From contig NZ_QFRU01000010.1 in assembly GCF_003184905.1 (NCBI RefSeq), forward strand, positions 1 through 64,000: DNA of 64,000 bases, read 5' to 3'. This stretch comes from Bacillus sp. CGMCC 1.16541 (GTDB lineage Bacteria; Bacillota; Bacilli; Bacillales; Bacillaceae_H). Below are positions 59,002 through 64,000 of the stretch, piece by piece; the stretch's first letter is position 1; the number at the start of each line of letters is the position of its first letter. The notes below the pieces were generated by a model. That model was not told where the DNA came from and searched no databases. It saw nothing but the letters and a program-made list of their open reading frames with translations. Made by a program: the position numbers and the translations under genes.

Positions 59002-59919
59002 TTGAAAAAAGTCTTACTTGTATTGATGTCACTCTCATTATTAATCTTAGGGGCTTGTTCGTTAGAGCCCCCAGAATGGGCAAAACCATCTAAAAAAGGA
59101 AACAAGGATGAGATTAAAATTGGTTTATCTGTTTCGACGCTAAATAATCCATTTTTCGTTTCATTAAAAGATGGCGTCGTAGAAGAAGCGAAGAAACAAG
59201 GGATGGACGTTGTGGTAGTGGATGCACAGAACGATTCAGCAAAGCAAGTGAATGACGTAGAAGACTTGTTGCAACAAGGTGTGGATGCGTTGTTAATTAA
59301 TCCAACTGATTCAGCTGCGATTTCAACAGCGGTGCAGTCAGCAAATAGCATTGGTGTTCCGGTTGTGACGTTAGACCGTTCAGCAGAAAAAGGAGACGTC
59401 GCAACACTAGTGGCTTCTGATAACGTAAAAGGTGGTCAAATGGCTGCTGATTATATTGTTGAGATGGTTGGAGAAGGTGCAAAGGTAGCAGAGCTTGAAG
59501 GGGTACCAGGTGCTTCAGCTACGCGCGAACGCGGAAAAGGATTCCACAATGTAGCAGACGAAAAGCTAGAGGTAGTAGCAAAACAAACAGCAGACTTTGA
59601 TCGTACAAAAGGGTTAAATGTGATGGAAAACTTACTACAAGGAAACCCAGATATCCAAGCTGTATTTGCACACAATGATGAAATGGCATTAGGGGCTATT
59701 CAAGCGATTAGCAGTTCAGGACGCGAGATTCTTGTCGTTGGATTCGATGGAAACGAAGATGCTGTGAAAGCGGTAAATGAAGGCAAGTTAGGAGCAACTG
59801 TTGCGCAACAACCAGAGTTAATTGGTGAAATGGCGGTACAAGCGGCTGCGGATGTACTACAAGGAAAGAAAGTAGAAAAGAATATTGCCGCACCGTTGAA
59901 GTTAATGGTGAAGGAGTAA
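59002..59919 (+). CDS. rbsB: RbsB, ribose-binding lipoprotein
   Basis: 305-residue substrate-binding lipoprotein. The signal peptide ends L-I-L-G-A-C, so Cys near residue 19 is lipid-modified. The periplasmic-binding fold follows (about 38-305): IGLSVSTLNNPFFVSLKDGV, DALLINPTDSAAISTAVQ, VVTLDRSAEKGDVATLVASD and FAHNDEMALGAIQAI. It catches ribose outside and passes it to RbsAC. TTG start at 59002 with GGAGGGG upstream. Last gene of the operon, with a terminator 14 bases later. Confidence 0.94.
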   Translation: MKKVLLVLMSLSLLILGACSLEPPEWAKPSKKGNKDEIKIGLSVSTLNNPFFVSLKDGVVEEAKKQGMDVVVVDAQNDSAKQVNDVEDLLQQGVDALLINPTDSAAISTAVQSANSIGVPVVTLDRSAEKGDVATLVASDNVKGGQMAADYIVEMVGEGAKVAELEGVPGASATRERGKGFHNVADEKLEVVAKQTADFDRTKGLNVMENLLQGNPDIQAVFAHNDEMALGAIQAISSSGREILVVGFDGNEDAVKAVNEGKLGATVAQQPELIGEMAVQAAADVLQGKKVEKNIAAPLKLMVKE

Positions 59920-59932
59920 ATAAAAAGAGTTG

Positions 59933-59981
59933 TAAGCTGTCTTGAAAGGGATGAATTTCTCCTTTTTAGGCAGCTTTTTTC
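59933..59981 (+). terminator. terminator of the ribose operon
   Basis: TAAGCTGTCTTGAAAGG pairs with CCTTTTTAGGCAGCTT, followed by TTTTC. Confidence 0.8.
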
Positions 59982-60086
59982 AATGAATGACATCAAATTG
60001 CAATAAAAAGAGAGAAAAGACTGTTAGATAACTAGCTAACGAATGAGTAGCACAAATGCTGATTTGACAAGGGTTTATCGACTTTT

Positions 60087-60156
60087 TGTAACATTTAGGT
60101 AACAAAAACATACAAATTATCCCATCTTTTTAACGCTTTTGTAACATAAATATGAC
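60087..60156 (+). promoter_or_regulatory. WalR-type boxes upstream of the 3D-domain gene
   Basis: TGTAAC-N5-GGTAAC (60087-60103) matches the WalR (YycF) consensus TGTWAH-N5-TGTWAH with one change; TGTAAC-N5-TATGAC (60140-60156) is a weaker second copy. A TATAAC -10 lies at 60168-60173. The B. subtilis autolysin genes yocH and cwlO are WalR targets. Confidence 0.5.
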
Positions 60157-60204
60157 ACTTTTTATGGTATAACTATACGTACGAAGAAAGGGGACTACTA
60201 AAAT

Positions 60205-61470
60205 ATGAAAATATTACGAAACATGGTGCTCATGACCTTGGCTTTTGTTCTTTCAATGTCAAGTATGATTGAGACTCATGCGCAAACTAGTCAGGACACC
60301 TTGCGTAACATGGAACAGCAACTTCAACAACACGAAGAGACGCTTAAACAAAAAGAGAAAGAAAAGCAGTCTGTTCAAGGTGAAGTGCAAAACATTCAAA
60401 CAGAGCTTAATGCCTTACATAATGTGATTAACGATAATAAAGAAGATTTAGCTCAAACGGAGCAAAAAATAAAAGACATTCGTGCCCTAATCGAAGAGCG
60501 TAAAGAAGAAATCATCGTTCTTCAAGAGAAAGTAATGGGACGTAAAGATGTGATGGAACAGCGCCTTGTATCCTTGCAACAAAGTGATCAAACCAACGCG
60601 TTTATTGATACGTTGTTTAGCGCTGAAAACTTCTCAGATTTTGTGGCACGTGTAACAGCGGTTACAACATTGTTTAACGCTGATCGTGACATTCTTACTC
60701 AGCATCAAGATGATTTAAATCGCATTGAAGAAAATAAAAAAGAAATCGATAAGCAAGAGAAAAACCTTGTTGAAGAGCAACAAAAATTGGCGGATAAACA
60801 AGTGGAGCTAGATCAAAACTTGCAAGCACGTCAAGTTGCATTAACAGCGATGCAAGAAAAATATAGCCAAGTTGTCAATGAGTTAACAATGGCTGAACAA
60901 GAAAAAGTAAAGATTTCATCTCAAATGAGAGAAGCGCAAGAAACGATTAAGCGTGAGCAAGAAGCTGCAAGACAGCGTGCGGCACAATTAGCGAAAGCAA
61001 AAGCAGAGCGTGAAAGAGCAGCAAAAGAAGAAGCGCAAGCAGTGGCAGCTAGTAAGCCAGCACCGAGCAAATCAACACCAAGTAAACCAGTTGCTGCTAA
61101 GTCGAGCAAATCAACACCAAGTAAGCCAGTTGCTGCTAAGCCAAGCAATAAGCCAGCACCAAAACCAATTTCTTCAGGGAAAGAATTTTATGTATCAGCG
61201 ACAGCTTATAGCCATGAAGAAACAAACGCAAATGGTGGTTGGACAGCTGCGGGTTATAACATTAAAAACAATCCAAATATGAAGCTAATTGCGGTTGATC
61301 CTTCCGTTATTCCACTCGGTAAAAAAGTGTGGGTAGAAGGCTATGGCGTCGCTGTAGCTGGTGACACAGGTGGAGCGATTAAAGGATATAAAATCGATGT
61401 ATTAATGCCATCAAAATCTGCGGCTCTTTCTTGGGGACGTAAACAAGTAAAAGTAAAAGTGCTTGATTAA
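60205..61470 (+). CDS. secreted cell-wall protein: CwlO-like coiled coil plus 3D domain
   Basis: 421-residue exported protein. The signal peptide (MKILRNMVLMTLAFVLSMSS, cleavage after T-H-A) precedes a long coiled coil (about 30-275; TLRNMEQQLQQHEETLKQKE) like that of CwlO/PcsB, including FIDTLFSAENFSDFVARVTA. A low-complexity linker with two near-identical 13-residue repeats (SKSTPSKPVAAKS type, about 287-320) follows. The C-terminal 3D domain (about 328-421) has FYVSATAYSHEETNANGG, AVDPSVIPLGKKVWVEG and AGDTGGAIKGYKIDVLM with the three Asp. 3D domains occur in YocH- and MltA/RlpA-like peptidoglycan-cleaving proteins. Coil-plus-3D is an unusual fusion. Confidence 0.85.
   Translation: MKILRNMVLMTLAFVLSMSSMIETHAQTSQDTLRNMEQQLQQHEETLKQKEKEKQSVQGEVQNIQTELNALHNVINDNKEDLAQTEQKIKDIRALIEERKEEIIVLQEKVMGRKDVMEQRLVSLQQSDQTNAFIDTLFSAENFSDFVARVTAVTTLFNADRDILTQHQDDLNRIEENKKEIDKQEKNLVEEQQKLADKQVELDQNLQARQVALTAMQEKYSQVVNELTMAEQEKVKISSQMREAQETIKREQEAARQRAAQLAKAKAERERAAKEEAQAVAASKPAPSKSTPSKPVAAKSSKSTPSKPVAAKPSNKPAPKPISSGKEFYVSATAYSHEETNANGGWTAAGYNIKNNPNMKLIAVDPSVIPLGKKVWVEGYGVAVAGDTGGAIKGYKIDVLMPSKSAALSWGRKQVKVKVLD
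61063..61140 (+). repeat. two 39-bp tandem repeats in the 3D-domain gene linker
   Basis: Units 61063-61101 and 61102-61140 differ at only two positions. Each encodes a 13-residue Ser/Lys/Pro/Ala unit, so copy number can change without a frameshift. Confidence 0.85.
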
Positions 61471-61475
61471 GAAGC

Positions 61476-61513
61476 AAAAGCGGTTGTCAAACCTATTGGC
61501 AATCGCTTTTTTA
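61476..61513 (+). terminator. terminator of the 3D-domain gene
   Basis: AAAAGCGGTTGTC pairs with GGCAATCGCTTTT, followed by TTA. Confidence 0.8.
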
Positions 61514-61769
61514 TCGTCTATGATAGAAGAGTTGTATAAGAGGCTGCCAATAAAGGAGAGAAATACTCCTATCTGAATTAGTCCACAACAGCTCTTTTTG
61601 AGAAAATCTAGGAGTTAGCTAGAGAATCAGAGTTACATTGTTTTTACTGATTGTAGATAGTCTCGTCTAAAACATGTGATATGCAGAGGAAGTTGTGGTA
61701 CACAAAGCGGGTGGCATAGCGTATCAGTAACAAGTTCGTTTAAACAGCTGAAGAAAGGAGTGTAGCGAG
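61514..61769. other. intergenic region upstream of the YitT gene
   Basis: About 256 bases with no supported ORF. A small hairpin AGGAGAGAAATACTCCT lies near 61554. No clear promoter was identified; a GAAAGGAGTG ribosome site ends the region. Confidence 0.4.
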
Positions 61770-62606
61770 ATGAAAGGGAACATTCAAGAAATTATGATGA
61801 TTATTTTAGGGGCGTTTTTATTTGCGTTCGGTATTAACTATTTTGCCATCCCAAATGAGTTAGCAGAGGGCGGTATTACAGGTGTGACGATGATTACTTA
61901 CTATTTATTTAGTTGGTCACCCGGTATTGTGAACTTTGTTTTAAATGGTCTTTTGTTAGCGGTAGGATACAAGTTAATGCCAAAGCGTGTGACGGTATAT
62001 ACGATTATTGCCATTATTTTTACGTCGTTGTTTCTTTACGTAACAGAAGGGTATCACACAACAAGTGATGACGCGCTTCTAGGCTCAATTTTTGCAGGGA
62101 TTTTAGTTGGGATTGGTTTAGGTCTTGTGATTCGATTTGGTGGTACGACAGGTGGGTCGACTGTTATTGCGAAGCTTGCGAATCAGTATTTAGGTTGGAA
62201 CCTAAGCCGTTCGATGATGCTTGTTGACTTACTCGTTGTTGCAAGTGCGTCATTTGTAATCGGGCTTGAAAAAACGATGTATACCGTTATCTCCATTTAT
62301 ATTAGTACAAAAGTGCTTGACTATATTATTGAAGGAATGGATGCGCGTAAGGCCGTTACGATTGTTTCGCATCAATCAAATGAAGTGGCTCAACGAGTAA
62401 ACAAAGAGATGGACAGAGGGGTAACCGTCTTTTCAGCACATGGTAGCTATACAAAGGAAGAAAAAAATGTCTTGTACGTAGTCATTAATAAACAAGAATT
62501 AATGCAATTGCGTAAAATTATTCAAAGCATCGATGAGAAGGCCTTTGTTGTCATTCACGATGTGAAAGATGTATTCGGAGAAGGATTCACGTTCCCAAAA
62601 ACTTAA
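61770..62606 (+). CDS. YitT-family membrane protein (DUF161/DUF2179)
   Basis: 278 residues. Five to six N-terminal membrane helices (about 5-195) have the duplicated DUF161 pattern: GAFLFAFGINYFAIPNELAE, GGITGVTMITYYLF and IRFGGTTGGSTVIAKLANQY. A cytosolic DUF2179 domain (about 205-275; VTVFSAHGSYTKEEKNVLYV) closes the protein. Bacillus genomes carry several copies; the function is unknown, possibly transport. Downstream of it is a hairpin terminator. Confidence 0.88.
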   Translation: MKGNIQEIMMIILGAFLFAFGINYFAIPNELAEGGITGVTMITYYLFSWSPGIVNFVLNGLLLAVGYKLMPKRVTVYTIIAIIFTSLFLYVTEGYHTTSDDALLGSIFAGILVGIGLGLVIRFGGTTGGSTVIAKLANQYLGWNLSRSMMLVDLLVVASASFVIGLEKTMYTVISIYISTKVLDYIIEGMDARKAVTIVSHQSNEVAQRVNKEMDRGVTVFSAHGSYTKEEKNVLYVVINKQELMQLRKIIQSIDEKAFVVIHDVKDVFGEGFTFPKT

Positions 62607-62618
62607 TAAAGTGAAGAA

Positions 62619-62664
62619 AGCAGATAGCGTCTCTCTTTAGGTAGACATTATCTGTCTTTTTTTA
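62619..62664 (+). terminator. terminator of the YitT gene
   Basis: GCAGATAGCGTCT pairs with AGACATTATCTGT (one bulge), followed by CTTTTTTT. Confidence 0.7.
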
Positions 62665-62670
62665 TAAAAA

Positions 62671-62696
62671 TGAAACCTTTTGACAACTTGTCCGTA
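62671..62696 (+). promoter_or_regulatory. ECF sigma (SigW/SigX/SigM-type) promoter of the TerD operon
   Basis: TGAAAC (62671-62676), exactly 16 bases, CGTA (62693-62696) is a consensus Bacillus extracytoplasmic-function promoter. The B. subtilis yceCDEFGHI operon of TerD/TerC proteins is controlled by such factors. Confidence 0.75.
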
Positions 62697-62819
62697 TATA
62701 TAGGGGAAGACAGTGTAAAATATTCCATTTTATGAGATGAATTGAAATGATTAACACTGTATAGTACCATTTAATTGGAAAAAGTGAAGTGTGTAGGTTA
62801 AAGGGAGGGAGTGAAGAAG

Positions 62820-63431
62820 ATGGCCATTACGTTACAAAAAGGACAACGTATTGATTTAACAAAAGGAAACCCTGGCTTAGCGAAGGTATTAGTTGGTTTA
62901 GGATGGGACCCAGTTGAGTCAAAACAGTCGAAAGGTTTTTTTGGATCTCTTTTTGGCGGAGGTTCTTCAGGAGCAAATATTGATTGTGACGCATCGGTAC
63001 TGATGTTAGAAAATGATCGATTCACTCAAAAAGAGCATCTTATTTACTTTGGAAATTTGAAAAGTAAATGTGGGGGTGTAAACCACACAGGCGACAACTT
63101 AACAGGTGAAGGAGACGGAGATGACGAACAAATCATTATTGACTTGCAGAGAGTTCCGTCGAATATTAACAAGCTGGTTTTCGTTGTAAACATTTACGAT
63201 GCTGTGCGTCGTAATCAAGATTTCGGGATGATTCAAAATGCGTTCATCCGCGTTGTAAACATGAATAATCAAGAAGAGCTTATTAAGTTTAATTTATCAG
63301 AGAATTATAGTGGGAAAACGAGTTTATTAGTAGCCGAAATGTACCGTTATGAGCAGGATTGGAAGTTTGCGGCGGTTGGTACGGGTACGAATGATAAGGG
63401 GTTAGAGGAGCTCATCCGTCACTATACATAA
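62820..63431 (+). CDS. TerD-family stress protein (YceC-like)
   Basis: 203-residue TerD-domain protein. The family start [18 protein letters not shown] and the calcium-binding-like segment [19 protein letters not shown] are present, with VVNIYDAVRRNQDFGMIQN. A Gly/Ser insertion (KGFFGSLFGGGSSGANID) separates the two halves of the domain, as in YceC. TerD proteins bind calcium and protect against tellurite and envelope stress. ATG 62820 follows GGGAGGGAG; a GTG at 62811 is inside the ribosome site. Confidence 0.9.
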   Translation: MAITLQKGQRIDLTKGNPGLAKVLVGLGWDPVESKQSKGFFGSLFGGGSSGANIDCDASVLMLENDRFTQKEHLIYFGNLKSKCGGVNHTGDNLTGEGDGDDEQIIIDLQRVPSNINKLVFVVNIYDAVRRNQDFGMIQNAFIRVVNMNNQEELIKFNLSENYSGKTSLLVAEMYRYEQDWKFAAVGTGTNDKGLEELIRHYT

Positions 63432-63600
63432 TTGATCTATCAAATGAAACCTAACGGAAGGGATTGTTAGGTTTCATTTGATAGACCTAAGCGGCTGTCG
63501 CCCCCCTTACGGGGTTGGCGTCATCGGTATAGGTGGACCTTTGAGGGAGCATTCAGAGAGGTCTGGGTGGCTAGTTGTGTGGTGGGTTTCAGTTTGAGAG
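63432..63600 (+). repeat. intergenic repeat unit (TTGATCTA-hairpin-AGACCTAAGCG), copy 2
   Basis: TTGATCTA, a perfect 15-base hairpin CAAATGAAACCTAAC/GTTAGGTTTCATTTG (63441-63480), AGACCTAAGCG, an extra GC-rich hairpin (CCCCCTTACGGGG), then GAGGGAGC and GTTGTGTGGTGGG. The order matches copy 1 at 35251-35372. It splits the TerD operon between its first and second gene. Confidence 0.6.
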
Positions 63601-63680
63601 GTCATTTAAGTTGGGATGAATGAATCTAACAGAAGTGATTGAAGAGAGTTCTATTACTATAGTAAAAAGGAGAGAGTAGA

Positions 63681-64000
63681 ATGGGTATTTCATTAGCAAA
63701 AGGTCAAAAGGTTGATTTAACAAAAGGAAATCCTGGTTTAACGAATGTGGTTGTTGGTTTAGGTTGGGATACAAACAAATATGATGGCGGTGTTGATTTT
63801 GATTTAGATGCATCATGCTTCTTATTAGATGCAAGTGGTAAGTGTGCAGCAGATACAGATTTTGTTTTCTATAACAATGCGAAGCATGCAAGTGGTGCAG
63901 TTGAACATACAGGCGATAACCGTACAGGTGAAGGAGACGGAGATGATGAGCAAGTAAAAGTGAATTTATCTACGGTTCCAGCGACGATTGATAAAATTGC
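63681..64000 (+). CDS. TerD-family stress protein (YceD-like), partial at window end
   Basis: The first 106 codons of a second TerD-domain gene are inside the window; the stop is not. The product opens [20 protein letters not shown], then [20 protein letters not shown] and [19 protein letters not shown] with the Asp-rich calcium-binding signature. It lacks the Gly/Ser insertion of its neighbour, so it looks like a standard TerD protein of about 190 residues. AAAAGGAGAG ribosome site. The 249-base gap to the first TerD gene contains a repeat with a terminator-like hairpin. Confidence 0.9.
   Translation, partial: MGISLAKGQKVDLTKGNPGLTNVVVGLGWDTNKYDGGVDFDLDASCFLLDASGKCAADTDFVFYNNAKHASGAVEHTGDNRTGEGDGDDEQVKVNLSTVPATIDKI

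Overview
The window reads as low-GC Gram-positive chromosome from a spore-forming member of the Bacillaceae (Bacillus/Priestia type). The evidence is the gene order of the Bacillus subtilis yjbD-yjcH interval (spx, yjbE, mecA, coiA, pepF, roxS, spxH, yjbI, cwlQ, yjbK-yjbO, prpE, yjbQ, fabI, cotO, yjcA, spoVIF, yjcD, yjcF, yjcG, yjcH), together with SigA, SigK, SigW-type, PhoP, WalR, FapR and CcpA-like sites and Gram-positive ribosome binding sites. The genus cannot be fixed from sequence reading alone. No phage, transposase gene, CRISPR array or rRNA was seen.

Layout. 0-6 kb: an intergenic repeat, a small membrane protein, an SGNH lipase and a two-gene RND efflux system. 6-25 kb: conserved core genes, including the Spx circuit (spx, its adaptors mecA and spxH, and the RoxS/RsaE sRNA), cardiolipin synthase, coiA, pepF, (p)ppGpp synthetase, NAD kinase, MgtE and FabI. 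25.9-32.8 kb: a spore-gene region. It opens with cotO and yjcA and closes with yjcZ and spoVIF, and holds an uncharacterised block in between: a PHP phosphoesterase, two coiled-coil proteins, an acidic surface-type protein, Cys/Gly-rich peptides, and a DUF1657-DUF421 pair related to the 2Duf spore heat-resistance protein. 32.8-47.7 kb: a UvrD-like helicase, MBL hydrolase, a second DUF421 protein, yjcFGH, a PgpA homologue, acetyltransferases, a tRNA-Val, a Na/Ca exchanger, a Spo0E-like peptide and a CoA-transferase. Two related composite intergenic repeats flank nat and the tRNA.

47.7-53.6 kb: an S-layer-anchored 5'-nucleotidase and a large secreted nuclease, each behind a near-identical PhoP-type direct repeat at the same distance from a -10 box. 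The likely role is phosphate scavenging from extracellular DNA and nucleotides. 54.2-59.9 kb: a complete rbsRKDACB ribose operon with a perfect cre over its start point. It could use the ribose left over from nucleoside breakdown. 60.2-64 kb: a secreted CwlO-like coiled-coil/3D-domain wall protein with WalR-type boxes, a YitT membrane protein, and the start of a TerD-family stress operon behind a SigW/SigM-type promoter. The last gene runs off the window.

The least-described material is the spore block with its DUF1657-DUF421 pair, the paired Pho-controlled nuclease/nucleotidase loci, and the composite intergenic repeats, one of which looks like a clean 99-bp deletion derivative of the other.
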